Part shown: positions 53,171 to 62,823 of the stretch, in pieces
Layout of the letters: each line of letters begins with the position of its first letter
Numbering within the stretch: position 1 is the stretch's first letter
Source of the DNA: Flavobacterium commune
GTDB lineage: Bacteria; Bacteroidota; Bacteroidia; Flavobacteriales; Flavobacteriaceae
Direction: 5' to 3'
NCBI RefSeq assembly: GCF_001857965.1
Contig: NZ_CP017774.1
Location: forward strand, 3,720,001-3,784,000
Length of the DNA stretch: 64,000 bases
Position numbers and translations under genes: made by a program
Notes under the pieces: model-generated
Databases searched by the model: none
Seen by the model: only the letters and a program-made list of their open reading frames with translations
Told to the model about the DNA's origin: nothing

Positions 53171-53260
53171 GCTTTTTCATTGCTTGTTAAAGGTTGTTTT
53201 GAAAATCTTTGCGGGCACAGAATATAATTCTGCGCTAACTATTGTGGTAAATCAGCGCAG
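53171..53260 (+). repeat. direct repeat flanking the insertion sequence, right copy
   Basis: It matches the left copy at 51551-51640 in the same direction. CTGCGCTAAC at the start and AATCAGCGCAG at the end of its last part form a 7-bp stem, CTGCGCT/AGCGCAG. The DUF4304 gene ends immediately beyond it. Confidence 0.75.
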
Positions 53261-53268
53261 TAGGGTTT

Positions 53269-53760
53269 CTACTTTTCAAAATTTTCTAATAAAGAAAGAT
53301 AGTGTTTTCGTTGTCCTTCAGTAATTCCTAACCAACCTCCATTTCTCCAAAGTGTCACTAAGTCACTTGTACTCCTAATAGTCTCAAAATTCGGTATTAC
53401 TTTTTCTCCAATAATTTCAGCAATTTCATTTGCTGCTTTTATAGCTGAATCAATACTTTCCACGGTCCACCACTTGTCTTGTTTATCATCAAGGTAAAAA
53501 CCAATTCTTCGATTATAATGACGTTGATGTTCTATCGGTAAACTTGTATCGTCAAGTTTTGAAATAGATACACTGGCGATTTCAGTATTTACTGTCAATT
53601 TAAGAATGCTAGCTGTCGAGCTTTGACTACTTTGTACTCCAATGAAATAGGTCAAGTCCCCATTTGAAAAGCTAAATAAATTTCCCTTTTTCTTAAAATG
53701 TTGTTCTTTAAGTTCTCTTGTCAGTTTATCTAAGATTACTTTTTTATAGTCTTTTGACAT
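53269..53760 (-). CDS. DUF4304-like protein
   Basis: The 163-residue protein (starting at 53760, MSKDYKKVILDKL) has no signal peptide or membrane segment. Its N-terminal part, KVILDKLTRELKEQHFKKKGNLFSFSNGDL, resembles the DUF4304 family. That family has been found in accessory regions, including around toxin-immunity genes, but its function is unknown. It borders the right copy of the direct repeat and has no gene partner. A start at 53772 is also possible. Confidence 0.7.
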   Translation of the reverse strand: MSKDYKKVILDKLTRELKEQHFKKKGNLFSFSNGDLTYFIGVQSSQSSTASILKLTVNTEIASVSISKLDDTSLPIEHQRHYNRRIGFYLDDKQDKWWTVESIDSAIKAANEIAEIIGEKVIPNFETIRSTSDLVTLWRNGGWLGITEGQRKHYLSLLENFEK

Positions 53761-53949
53761 CATTTGGCCCATCTTTACAGTTGCAGGTAACTAGTTTATA
53801 AACATATAACTCCATCCTATTTTCTTCAAATCATATATAATATCCGTAAATTTTCAACTTACATTATTACATATTTTTTTTAATACACAAACACAAATTT
53901 AAAAATATTTCTTACATACAAAGTATTATTTATTTTTAAAGCAAAACAA

Positions 53950-53988
53950 AAAAAGAGCTACCCTCCTTATCGAAGAATAGCTCTTTTT
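53950..53988 (-). terminator. terminator after the large dehydrogenase gene
   Basis: AAAAAGAGCTA at 53950-53960 pairs with TAGCTCTTTTT at 53978-53988. The gap 53761-54024 shows nothing else. Confidence 0.8.
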
Positions 53989-54024
53989 CCTATTGATTTT
54001 TGAAATTGTTATTGCTATTGCAAT

Positions 54025-56940
54025 TTAATTAATCAAACAACTTTTTAGTATTGAAACCGGATGCTGGGCTTTTCGGCTGGTACCATCATAAATTTGATGA
54101 CGGCAAGAAGTTCCTGCTGCGGCAATAGACACATTTTCATCGGTAGCCCTGATTTTTGGGAACAAGGTATCTTCACCCATTTGCATGCTTATTTCGTAGT
54201 GCTCTTCTTCATAACCAAAAGAACCCGCCATTCCACAACAACCGGAGTTGTAAATAGTAACCGAATTGTTTTTAGGCACATTCAACATCGCAAAAGTAGC
54301 TTCGACAGCACTCAATGATTTTTGGTGGCAATGTCCGTGAATTTTAATCTGCTTTTCGCTGGTCGAAAATTGTCCTGAATGAATTTTCCCTGCTCCAATT
54401 TCTTTCTTGAAAAACTCTTCGATAGTCAAAACGTTTTTAGCTAATTTTTCGGCAGCAGTTTTATCTTCTGCCAATCTTAAATATTCATCCCTGAAAGTCA
54501 ATATTGCCGAAGGTTCAATTCCTATTAACTGACAATCATCTGAAATAATAGGCGCAAAAGTAGCAACGTTTTTTATCGCAATCATTTTAGCTTCTTCCAG
54601 GAATCCTTTCGAAATATAAGCTCTTCCACTTTCTTCATGCTCCACAACTACCACTTCGTAGCCTAATTTTGTCAACAATTCGAAAGCATCAATCCCTACA
54701 TTTACATCATAATAATTAGTGAATTCATCGCAAAACAACACCACTTTACCATTTGGATATTCCTTATTGCTATTGACATTGTTATTGCTAAGCCATTTTC
54801 TAAAAGTCATTTTGGCTAACAGCGGAACCTCACGTTTCTGCGCGACTCCCATTCCTTTTTTCACAATGGAAAGATTGGAAACAAAATTAGTCAGGGCAGG
54901 AAAAAGACTTCCCATCTTATTCATCTTGGCATTATTAGCAAAGATTTTATTTCGAAACGAAAAACCATTTGCTTTTTGGTATTGGTACAAAAACTCTGCT
55001 TTTAAAGTCGCCACATCCACATTAGACGGGCATTCGCTGGCACAGGCTTTACAACTCACACACAATTCAAAAACCTCATACAATTCCTTATGATCAAATT
55101 TATTGTCTTTTTCAGAATGCGTTAAATATTCGCGTAAAGCATTTGCACGGGCACGGGTGGTATCTTTTTCATTGCGGGTAGCGCGATAACTCGGGCATAA
55201 AGTCCCTCCAGCCGAAGGCATTTTTCTACAATCTCCCGAACCATTGCATTTTTCGGCAGCTCTCAAAATCCCCATACTGTCTGAGAAATCCTGAATGGTT
55301 TGAATATCCGGTTCTACCCTATCGGTTTCAAAACGGAAATTCTCATCCATTTTTAAGGCATTAACAATTTTGCCCATATTCAAAACTGAATTCGGGTCGA
55401 ATGCTAATTTGATACGCTTTAGTAATTCGTAATTCTTTTCACCAATCATAAAAGGTAAAAATTCACCTCTTACAATTCCGTCTCCATGTTCTCCACTCAA
55501 GGAACCACGGTATTTTTTGACCAAAATAGCCACTTCGGTAGCTATATTTCTAAATTGGTAAACGCCTTCTTTGGTCTTTAAATTCAACACCGGACGCAAG
55601 TGCAATTCTCCCGCACCCGCATGAGCATAATAAATAGCTTCCTGTCCGTGACGTTTCATCATAGCCGAAAAATCGGCAATATAATTAGGCAAATCACTCA
55701 ATTCCACCGCAGTATCTTCAATAGAATCGGCGGCTTTATCATCGCCCACAATACTTCCTAAAAGTCCAAGTCCTGCTTTGCGGAGTTCGTTTACTTTTTC
55801 AATATCGACACCGTATAATTTTACCGAAGCATAACCAAAATTATTGTCTTCTAATTCTTTAATCAGAACATCGGCCTGCTTTTCGGCTTCTTCCATACTG
55901 ATGTACGAACCTACCTCAAACATCATAATCGCTTTGGGTTCGCCCTGAATAAAAAAGCGGTTTTTACTTTGTTCTTTATTGTGTTTCGTACAATCTAAGA
56001 TAGTATCGTCAATCATTTCGCAGGTGTACAAATGATGCTTCATGGCAATCATTACCGCCTCTAAACTTTCCTGAATACTGGTAAAATGAGTCACCACCAT
56101 GATGTTATTCGTTGGCGGTAAATCGTCTAATTGCAAAGTAACTTCAGTTGTAAAAGCCAAAGTTCCTTCGCTACCACAAAGTAGTTTACCTACATTTATT
56201 GTTGGTTCAGTACCTCCAAACAAATCCGATTTCAACAACACATCCACCGCATAACCGGTATTTCGTCTGTGGATTTCCGGTTTTGGAAATTCGCTTTTTA
56301 TCTCTTGCTGATTGGCTTCATTGGACAATTCTTCATAAAGCTTTCTGTAAATGGCACTTTCTAAAGAATCGCCTTTGGTTTTTTCTACAAATTCAGCCGA
56401 AGTAATGGTATTAAAAATAGCTATAGAACCATCGGCCAACACCGTTTTGATTTCAACAATCTTATCACGGGTAACTCCATAACGAATAGAAGTTGTCCCA
56501 GAAGAGTTGTTCCCCACCATACCTCCTACCATACAACGATTAGAAGTAGAGGTATTAGGTCCAAAAAATACTCCGTGTGGTTTTAAATACAAATTCAATT
56601 CATCTCTAATAACACCCGGTTGTACCGTAACGGTCTTTTTTTGAGCATCGAAAGCGACAATTTTTGTAAAATATTTCGATACATCTACCACAATTCCGTC
56701 ACCAATAGTCTGTCCTGCTAAAGACGTTCCGGCAGTTCTTGGGATTAATGTCGTTTTATTTTCAATGGCATAACGCACTAATTTTACAATATCCTCAGTA
56801 CTTTTTGGCAAAGCTACTGCCAAAGGAACAATTCGGTACGCCGAAGCATCAGTGGCATATAAAGTTTTATGAAGATCATCATATAAAAGGCTTCCTTCTA
56901 AAGAATCTGACAATTGCTTTAACGAGTGTGAATGAGACAT
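54025..56940 (-). CDS. FAD-binding oxidase / Fe-S dehydrogenase (D-2-hydroxyacid type)
   Basis: The 971-residue protein has a PCMH-type FAD-binding domain (about 35-270, with PRTAGTSLAGQTIGDGIVVDVS and GGMVGNNSSGTTSIRYG), an FAD-oxidase C-terminal domain (about 270-530, with YYAHAGAGELHLRP and SGEHGDGIVRGEF), a 4Fe-4S part (C-x2-C-x2-C-x3-C-P in CVSCKACASECP, about 625) and CCG domains near the end (SGCCGMAGSFGYEEEHY). This order is that of YdiJ-like D-2-hydroxyglutarate or D-lactate dehydrogenases that pass electrons to the quinone pool. The exact substrate is open. It stands alone. Confidence 0.92.
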   Translation of the reverse strand: MSHSHSLKQLSDSLEGSLLYDDLHKTLYATDASAYRIVPLAVALPKSTEDIVKLVRYAIENKTTLIPRTAGTSLAGQTIGDGIVVDVSKYFTKIVAFDAQKKTVTVQPGVIRDELNLYLKPHGVFFGPNTSTSNRCMVGGMVGNNSSGTTSIRYGVTRDKIVEIKTVLADGSIAIFNTITSAEFVEKTKGDSLESAIYRKLYEELSNEANQQEIKSEFPKPEIHRRNTGYAVDVLLKSDLFGGTEPTINVGKLLCGSEGTLAFTTEVTLQLDDLPPTNNIMVVTHFTSIQESLEAVMIAMKHHLYTCEMIDDTILDCTKHNKEQSKNRFFIQGEPKAIMMFEVGSYISMEEAEKQADVLIKELEDNNFGYASVKLYGVDIEKVNELRKAGLGLLGSIVGDDKAADSIEDTAVELSDLPNYIADFSAMMKRHGQEAIYYAHAGAGELHLRPVLNLKTKEGVYQFRNIATEVAILVKKYRGSLSGEHGDGIVRGEFLPFMIGEKNYELLKRIKLAFDPNSVLNMGKIVNALKMDENFRFETDRVEPDIQTIQDFSDSMGILRAAEKCNGSGDCRKMPSAGGTLCPSYRATRNEKDTTRARANALREYLTHSEKDNKFDHKELYEVFELCVSCKACASECPSNVDVATLKAEFLYQYQKANGFSFRNKIFANNAKMNKMGSLFPALTNFVSNLSIVKKGMGVAQKREVPLLAKMTFRKWLSNNNVNSNKEYPNGKVVLFCDEFTNYYDVNVGIDAFELLTKLGYEVVVVEHEESGRAYISKGFLEEAKMIAIKNVATFAPIISDDCQLIGIEPSAILTFRDEYLRLAEDKTAAEKLAKNVLTIEEFFKKEIGAGKIHSGQFSTSEKQIKIHGHCHQKSLSAVEATFAMLNVPKNNSVTIYNSGCCGMAGSFGYEEEHYEISMQMGEDTLFPKIRATDENVSIAAAGTSCRHQIYDGTSRKAQHPVSILKSCLIN

Positions 56941-56988
56941 AAATAGAATATCTTTTGTGTATTTAATACAGTTCTAAAAATTATTTGA

Positions 56989-56996
56989 CAAATATA
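56989..56996 (-). promoter_or_regulatory. promoter -7 box of the large dehydrogenase gene
   Basis: TATATTTG on the minus strand, about 48 bases before the start codon at 56940. Confidence 0.45.
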
Positions 56997-57033
56997 ATAT
57001 ACCTGTTGGTTGAAAGTGTTTTTTAATTATTTT

Positions 57034-57208
57034 TTTTCTTTTTTGCTTGATTAAAAAAGAAACAAAAAAATCAAGTCTTACGCTTCCTCGTCGGTCAAAT
57101 TAGTTTTCGAATGCTAAAAGAAAAGAACTCTCCGCCGCGGCGGATCAAACAGCTTTTCTTTTTACGCATTCTTCAAACATTTGACACTCGACTGCGGAAG
57201 CTAAGGAC
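57034..57208 (+). repeat. dispersed palindromic intergenic repeat, copy D
   Basis: It matches copy C over almost its full length, from TTTTCTTTTTTGCTTGATTA to CTGCGGAAGCTAAGGAC. The hairpin tip is TCCGCCGCGGCGGA in place of the tip of copy C, and the flanking A/T-rich stems are the same. The gap 56941-57350 otherwise holds two promoter boxes and no gene. Confidence 0.85.
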
Positions 57209-57350
57209 AGTGAAATCTCGAAAACACCAAGTTTTTTTGTTTTGGCAAAAAAATTGTATGACTAAAAAACATAAGGAAAATTAATCCTAAATTATCTGAT
57301 AAACTTCGCTAAAAAAACTATTTTTGGTAACTGTTAAAACATCGCATTCA

Positions 57351-58913
57351 ATGAATCATAAAAACCAAATCTGCTTATTTATCTCCGTTTTGTTGCTGTC
57401 TTTTGGCTACAGCCAGGCACAAAATAAAACCGCTAATCCCAAAAATGAATTCAGAGCCGTGTGGATTGCAACGGTTGCCAATATTGACTGGCCTGTAAAA
57501 AACACCGATTCGGTAGCCAAACAAAAAGCCGATTTTATTGAGATTCTAGATACTTATAAAAAACTGAATTACAATGTAGTTATAGTACAAATACGCAGCG
57601 CCGGTGATGCTATGTATCCCACTAATTTAGCGCCCTGGTCTAAATACTTAACCAGCAAGCAAGGATTAGCACCTTATCCTTTTTACGATCCTTTGGACTG
57701 GATGATTACGGAAGCGCACAATCGTGGATTTGAATTTCATGCCTGGCTCAATCCTTACAGAGCGACTATGGATTTGAACACATCCGAATTAAGCAGAAAT
57801 CATGATGTAATCAAACACCCTGAATGGATGATTAAATATGGCGGAAAATATTATTACAATCCGGCATTACCTGAAGTTCAGGCACATTTAATTAATGTAG
57901 TTAACGAAGTAGTTACTAAATATGATGTGGATGCCATTCATTTTGATGATTATTTTTACCCTTACAGAATACAAGGAGAAGCATTTAACGATACCGCTTC
58001 CTATAGAAAATACGGAAAAGGCATGAGTGTGGAAGATTGGCGCAGAGACAATGTGAACAATTATCTAAAAAACACTTATGATGCTATCAAAAAACTAAAA
58101 CCTTGGGTGCAATTTGGCATCAGTCCTTTTGGGGTCTGGAGAAACAAATCAGTTGATCCAAAAGGTTCTGACACACAGGCCGGACAAACGAATTATGACG
58201 ATTTGTATGCCGACCCAATGGCCTGGATGGAAGGTAATTATATTGATTACCTTTTACCTCAATTGTACTGGAGCATTGAGCACAAAACTGCTTCATATGC
58301 TAAATTATTAAAATGGTGGTCTGAAAACACTAATACAAATACTGCTCTTTACATTGGAAACGGAACATACAAAATCAATAACGATTCGGATAAAAAATGG
58401 TTCAATCCTAACGAAATTCCAAACCAAATTGATTTGACCCGCAGCTACCCTAACGTTAACGGAAATGCTTTTTTTAGTGCCAAATGGTTTGTGAACAAAA
58501 ACAAAGCTGTAACCCAATTACTGCAAGACAATCAATACCAATATCCTGCCTTGCCTTATGTAGTTCCTAATTCGAGACAAGAAGTTAAAGATGTGCCAAA
58601 TGTAATGAACATCAACCATCAAAGCGATAATACTGTAATTAGCCTGAGTTTTCCAACCCAAAGTAAGATACGTTATGTTGTGGTTTATGGAGTTACCAAT
58701 AAAAACCTGATTAATGTTAATGATCCAAGTCAGATTATTGACAAAATAGCTTTTAAAGAAACCAATGGCAGCATCAGCATCAAAATACCAAAATTATATC
58801 TGGAAAAACACAATAACTGCGCATTGACTTTTATCGATTATTTTGGAAATGAAAGTCAGGCCACTTTATTAAAAGCAAACAATAAAAACCTAAAAACAAA
58901 TGAAGACAGATAA
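57351..58913 (+). CDS. GHL10-family glycoside hydrolase (DigH/YngK-like)
   Basis: The 520-residue exported protein starts at 57351 (MNHKNQICLFISVLL), giving a signal peptide that ends SQAQ; a TATTTTTG -7 box lies at 57319-57326. The catalytic domain (about 35-370) is a TIM barrel with EFRAVWIATVANIDWP at its start, VVIVQIRSAGDAMYP and FEFHAWLNPYRA, then VDAIHFDDYFYPY, which holds likely catalytic acids. E. coli DigH of this family cleaves glycan strands without stem peptides. A beta domain follows to the end. The transporter gene starts 14 bases before its stop codon. Confidence 0.9.
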   Translation: MNHKNQICLFISVLLLSFGYSQAQNKTANPKNEFRAVWIATVANIDWPVKNTDSVAKQKADFIEILDTYKKLNYNVVIVQIRSAGDAMYPTNLAPWSKYLTSKQGLAPYPFYDPLDWMITEAHNRGFEFHAWLNPYRATMDLNTSELSRNHDVIKHPEWMIKYGGKYYYNPALPEVQAHLINVVNEVVTKYDVDAIHFDDYFYPYRIQGEAFNDTASYRKYGKGMSVEDWRRDNVNNYLKNTYDAIKKLKPWVQFGISPFGVWRNKSVDPKGSDTQAGQTNYDDLYADPMAWMEGNYIDYLLPQLYWSIEHKTASYAKLLKWWSENTNTNTALYIGNGTYKINNDSDKKWFNPNEIPNQIDLTRSYPNVNGNAFFSAKWFVNKNKAVTQLLQDNQYQYPALPYVVPNSRQEVKDVPNVMNINHQSDNTVISLSFPTQSKIRYVVVYGVTNKNLINVNDPSQIIDKIAFKETNGSISIKIPKLYLEKHNNCALTFIDYFGNESQATLLKANNKNLKTNEDR

Positions 58914-60174
58914 TAACCCTTGGTATTGGATTCCATTATTAAATTTTGCTTCGGGTTTTCCGTATGTAATAATCATTTCCGTTTCGGTATTAATGTACAA
59001 AAACCTTGGAATCAGCAATGAAGACATTGGATTATACACCAGTTTATTATACTTACCATGGGTAATTAAACCCTTATGGAGTCCATTTATTGACTTACAT
59101 GGTACCAAACGAAAATGGTTTTTAGCCATGCAATTATTCATTTCGATTGCCTTCTTGCTTGTGGGATTTATTATTCCAACAACTCAGTTTTTCATGATGA
59201 GTTTGGCTATTTTTTGGGTAGCCGCCTTTGCTTCTGCTTCCAATGATGTAGCCAGTGACGGATTTTATTTATTAGCGTTAACCAAAGACCAACAATCCTT
59301 CTTTTTAGGAATCCGAAGCACTTTTTACAGAGCATCAATGCTAACAGGAAATGGATTAATTATTTTATTAGCCGGTTATTTGGAACATTTGTATGGTGAC
59401 AATCAAAAAGCCTGGTCGTACACCATGATTTTCGTTGGATTGGTAATGACTTTTTTAACTATCTACAACTATTTTGCTACTCCAAAAGCAGAATTGCCAA
59501 TTAAAGCAGGAGAAACCGAAGAGAAAAATTTTGCCACTGTTTTTGCAAGTTTTTTCAAAAAGAAACAAATTAGATTAATCCTTGCTTTCATCCTTTTATT
59601 CCGTTTAGGAGAATCACAATTACTCAAGATGCTGACTCCTTTTTTAGTCGATAAAACAGATGTAGGAGGAATGGGATTAGCAACCGAAGATGTTGGATTA
59701 ATATATGGAACATTCGGATTAATAGCACTTACTATTGGAGGAATATTAGGCGGAATCGCAATTTCTAAACAAGGGTTAGGAAAATGGATGTTACCTATGA
59801 TTTTAATTATGCACTTGCCCATTATTGGATTTGTATTGCTAGCACATTTTCATCCCGCTTCGGTTTATTACATCTATGTGGTAGTTATTTTGGAGCAATT
59901 TGGTTACGGCTTTGGTTTTGCCGCTTTTATGATGTACTTAATTTATGTTGCCGAAGGCGAATCAAAAACATCCCACTACGCTATTGCTACTGGTTTTATG
60001 GCATTAGGCATGATGCTTCCGGGAATGCTTAGCGGATACATTCAGGAATATTTAGGTTATGGAAATTTCTTTATCTGGGTTTTCTTAGCTACAATTCCTG
60101 GAATCATTTTATCCCGATTTTTAGTTTTTCCGAAGGATTTTGGGAAGAAAACCGAAGAAGCAATCAACCAATAG
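58900..60174 (+). CDS. MFS transporter, AmpG-like (muropeptide permease)
   Basis: The 424-residue protein has 12 hydrophobic membrane segments. LLNFASGFPYVIIISVSVLMYKNLG at its start, then LPWVIKPLWSPFIDLHGTKRKWF and FASASNDVASDGFYLLAL in helices 2-5, resemble AmpG, which imports anhydro-muropeptides. It overlaps the GHL10 gene by 14 bases, so the two are translationally coupled. A GH3 gene follows 131 bases later, on the same strand. The three together form a plausible peptidoglycan recycling unit. Confidence 0.9.
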   Translation: MKTDNNPWYWIPLLNFASGFPYVIIISVSVLMYKNLGISNEDIGLYTSLLYLPWVIKPLWSPFIDLHGTKRKWFLAMQLFISIAFLLVGFIIPTTQFFMMSLAIFWVAAFASASNDVASDGFYLLALTKDQQSFFLGIRSTFYRASMLTGNGLIILLAGYLEHLYGDNQKAWSYTMIFVGLVMTFLTIYNYFATPKAELPIKAGETEEKNFATVFASFFKKKQIRLILAFILLFRLGESQLLKMLTPFLVDKTDVGGMGLATEDVGLIYGTFGLIALTIGGILGGIAISKQGLGKWMLPMILIMHLPIIGFVLLAHFHPASVYYIYVVVILEQFGYGFGFAAFMMYLIYVAEGESKTSHYAIATGFMALGMMLPGMLSGYIQEYLGYGNFFIWVFLATIPGIILSRFLVFPKDFGKKTEEAINQ

Positions 60175-60305
60175 CACACGGATTTCACGGATTCGCAAAG
60201 CGAAAACACAGATACTAACGGATTTTAAAAAATCTGTTTTCATCCGCGTCTTTACGAAGTAAATCCGTTTTATCCGTATACCAAAAAAGCATAAAATTCT
60301 CAATA

Positions 60306-61901
60306 ATGACACAAGCACAAAAAATAGGACAATTCTTTTTTCCGGCTGTTTTTATCAATGACAGCGAAGAAAATATCCAGGCAACCGAAGAACTAATAAG
60401 AAAATACAATATTGGTGGATTGACTTTTTTTCACAGTCGTGCCAGTGCAGCTACAAACTACGAATCCAAGAAAAAAATTGAATTCAATGACGATAGTTAC
60501 ATTCGATTAAAAGAATTAATTGTCCGTTATCAAAAATGTGCTTCCACTCCACTTTTGATGAGTATTGATGCTGAATGGGGTTTAGCGATGCGTGTCGAAA
60601 AAACACCGCAATATCCTTATGCTATTACTTTAGGTGCTTTACCGGAAGAACAAAAAGACTTGGTGTACGAAGTTGGAAAACAAATTGCATTCGACTTAAA
60701 ATCGGCGGGGATTCATTATAATCTGGCTCCTTTGGCCGATATCAATAATAATCCAAATAATCCGGTAATTGGTTATCGTTCTTTTGGAGAAGACAAAAAC
60801 AAAGTTGCCAATTTTGCTCTAGAATATTTACGAGGAATGAGTGACGCTGGTGTTTTAGGCTGTTTGAAACATTTTCCTGGTCATGGAAATACCAATGTCG
60901 ATTCACATTTGGGGTTGCCTGTTTTAGAAGAAAACCTGGAACAATTATTGGCAAACGAATTGTATCCGTTTATCAAAGGAATCGAGAATGATGTCGATTC
61001 AATTATGATTGGCCATTTGGCTGTTCCGGCTTTGAATGAAGGAAAAAACACTTCGGCAACCTTGTCTAAAAATATTATCCAAACACTTTTAAGAGAGCAA
61101 TTGGGTTATGATGGTTTAGTAATTTCTGATGCCTTGAATATGCACAGTGTTTCGAAATTATACGATATTAAAGGGCAACTCGAATGGGAAGCTTTTAATG
61201 CCGGAAATGATGTGTTGTGTTTTGCCGAAAATGTTCCCGAAGGAATCCAAGCCATTTTAGAAAATGCCTCTGAAGAGCGCATTGAGGAAAGCTATAATAG
61301 AATTCTAAAATGCAAGGAAAAAGTAGGTATTATTACTGATAACCAACCAAAAGGAAATTTAGATTTTGAAAAAGCCGCAGCGTTAAACGCTGAAATTGCT
61401 CAATTCAGCATTACAAAAATCATTGATACTATTGATTTTGAAAGCATTCAAAAAGCGAATAGCGAGAAAAAAACAGCACAATTGTCAATTTATAAAAATG
61501 CGGAAAATAAATTTTCAAAAACCATTAATTCCAAATTACATTGTCCTCAATTTGCAATTGAGTCTATTGTAGATTTTGATTTTGAAGCTTTCGAAAAAAT
61601 AGCAGCATCATTTAATTACCTCATTATTTCGTTGTTTGTTCCCAAAGCAAAACCTTTAAATCAATTTGAAATTGACGATGCTATTTTTAAATTATTAGAA
61701 AAATTATTGACCACAAAAAAATGCCTGATTTACGTTTTCGGAAATCCTTATGTCTTGTCTTTAATTCCTAATTTAAGCAAGGCTTCCAGACTTATTCAGG
61801 TATATCAGGATTTTGAAGAATTCCAAATTAACGCAGCAGAACAATTTTTATCTGATTCGAAATGCACAGGAAAACTTCCGGTTTTTATTGATATTCAATA
61901 A
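60306..61901 (+). CDS. GH3 glycoside hydrolase, NagZ-like beta-N-acetylhexosaminidase
   Basis: The 531-residue protein has a GH3 TIM barrel at about 1-340. KHFPGHGNTNVDSH near residue 196 is the NagZ-type loop with the His-Asp acid/base pair, and the nucleophile aspartate is in LVISDALNMHSV (near 278). A C-terminal domain of about 190 residues follows, absent from short proteobacterial NagZ. There is no signal peptide, so it acts in the cytoplasm on GlcNAc-anhydroMurNAc brought in by the AmpG-like transporter. The gap before it (60175-60305) holds only low-complexity sequence. Confidence 0.9.
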   Translation: MTQAQKIGQFFFPAVFINDSEENIQATEELIRKYNIGGLTFFHSRASAATNYESKKKIEFNDDSYIRLKELIVRYQKCASTPLLMSIDAEWGLAMRVEKTPQYPYAITLGALPEEQKDLVYEVGKQIAFDLKSAGIHYNLAPLADINNNPNNPVIGYRSFGEDKNKVANFALEYLRGMSDAGVLGCLKHFPGHGNTNVDSHLGLPVLEENLEQLLANELYPFIKGIENDVDSIMIGHLAVPALNEGKNTSATLSKNIIQTLLREQLGYDGLVISDALNMHSVSKLYDIKGQLEWEAFNAGNDVLCFAENVPEGIQAILENASEERIEESYNRILKCKEKVGIITDNQPKGNLDFEKAAALNAEIAQFSITKIIDTIDFESIQKANSEKKTAQLSIYKNAENKFSKTINSKLHCPQFAIESIVDFDFEAFEKIAASFNYLIISLFVPKAKPLNQFEIDDAIFKLLEKLLTTKKCLIYVFGNPYVLSLIPNLSKASRLIQVYQDFEEFQINAAEQFLSDSKCTGKLPVFIDIQ

Positions 61902-61994
61902 TTTAAAACCAAAAACAACCTTAACATAACTAAAACTTATTATTAAATAAACATTAATAATCAACTACTATTACTACAAACCTTTTTTATAACT

Positions 61995-62002
61995 TATTTT
62001 TG
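61995..62002 (+). promoter_or_regulatory. promoter -7 box of the peroxiredoxin gene
   Basis: TATTTTTG, 34 bases before the start codon at 62036; it supports this start over an upstream TTG that it overlaps. Confidence 0.6.
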
Positions 62003-62035
62003 CACCAACAAATAATAACTTTAAAAATAAATAAT

Positions 62036-62674
62036 ATGTCTTTAGTAGGAAAAAAATTCCCAAGCATTACAGTTGACGCCATTTCTGAAATGGGTGATAA
62101 TTTAAAAATCAACATCTTTGAAGAAGCAGTAAACAACAACAAAAAAGTACTTTTGTTTTGGTATCCAAAAGATTTTACTTTTGTTTGCCCAACTGAATTA
62201 CACGCTTTTCAAGCTGCTTTACCGGAATTTGAAAAAAGAAATACTATTGTAATTGGTGCTTCTTGTGATACTAACGAAGTACACTTTGCCTGGTTAAACA
62301 CTGCAAAAAACAATGGTGGAATTGAAGGTGTAACTTACCCACTTTTGGCTGATACTACAAGAAATTTATCTGCTGCTTTAGGAATCTTAGATGCTGAAGC
62401 TGGTGCTTACAACGAAGATGCTGATACTTATTTAGTAGAAGGTTCAAACGTAACTTACAGAGCTACTTATTTAGTAGACGAAACTGGAAAAATTTTCCAC
62501 GAAAGTGTAAACGATATGCCATTAGGTCGTAACGTAAACGAATATTTACGTTTAGTAGATGCTTACACTCACGTACAAACTAAAGGTGAAGTTTGTCCAG
62601 CTAACTGGGAAGAAGGTAAAGAAGCAATGTCTGCTGACAGAATCAGTACTGCTGCTTACTTAAGCGCTAACTAA
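62036..62674 (+). CDS. 2-Cys peroxiredoxin (AhpC/Prx type)
   Basis: The 212-residue enzyme reduces hydrogen peroxide and organic peroxides. The peroxidatic cysteine is C51 in DFTFVCPTELHAF and the resolving cysteine C187 in GEVCPANWEEG. The C-terminal tail is complete. Codon use is strongly biased to a few codons (GAA, AAA, GCT, TTA), as in highly expressed genes. It starts a run of redox genes: thioredoxin, DUF6952 and Tpx follow on the same strand. Confidence 0.96.
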   Translation: MSLVGKKFPSITVDAISEMGDNLKINIFEEAVNNNKKVLLFWYPKDFTFVCPTELHAFQAALPEFEKRNTIVIGASCDTNEVHFAWLNTAKNNGGIEGVTYPLLADTTRNLSAALGILDAEAGAYNEDADTYLVEGSNVTYRATYLVDETGKIFHESVNDMPLGRNVNEYLRLVDAYTHVQTKGEVCPANWEEGKEAMSADRISTAAYLSAN

Positions 62675-62769
62675 TTTTTTAAAATTGCTAAGATTCCGAG
62701 TTACAAAGTCTCTAAGATTTATACCAGAATAAATAAAAACTTTTAAATTAAATATTTAATAACAAGTCA

Positions 62770-62800
62770 TAAGGTTCTAAGAATCAAAACTTAGAACCTT
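62770..62800 (+). terminator. hairpin between peroxiredoxin and thioredoxin genes
   Basis: AAGGTTCTAAG pairs with CTTAGAACCTT around an 8-base loop; no T run follows, so it may be a processing or attenuating hairpin. Confidence 0.5.
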
Positions 62801-62823
62801 AGCGACTTAGAACCTCTAAAAAA

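Noticed and set aside
53171..53260. attC site of an integron
   Set aside because: The palindrome and GCTAAC segment are suggestive, but canonical paired RYYYAAC/GTTRRRY boxes are not present and no integrase is in the window. Kept only as a direct repeat.
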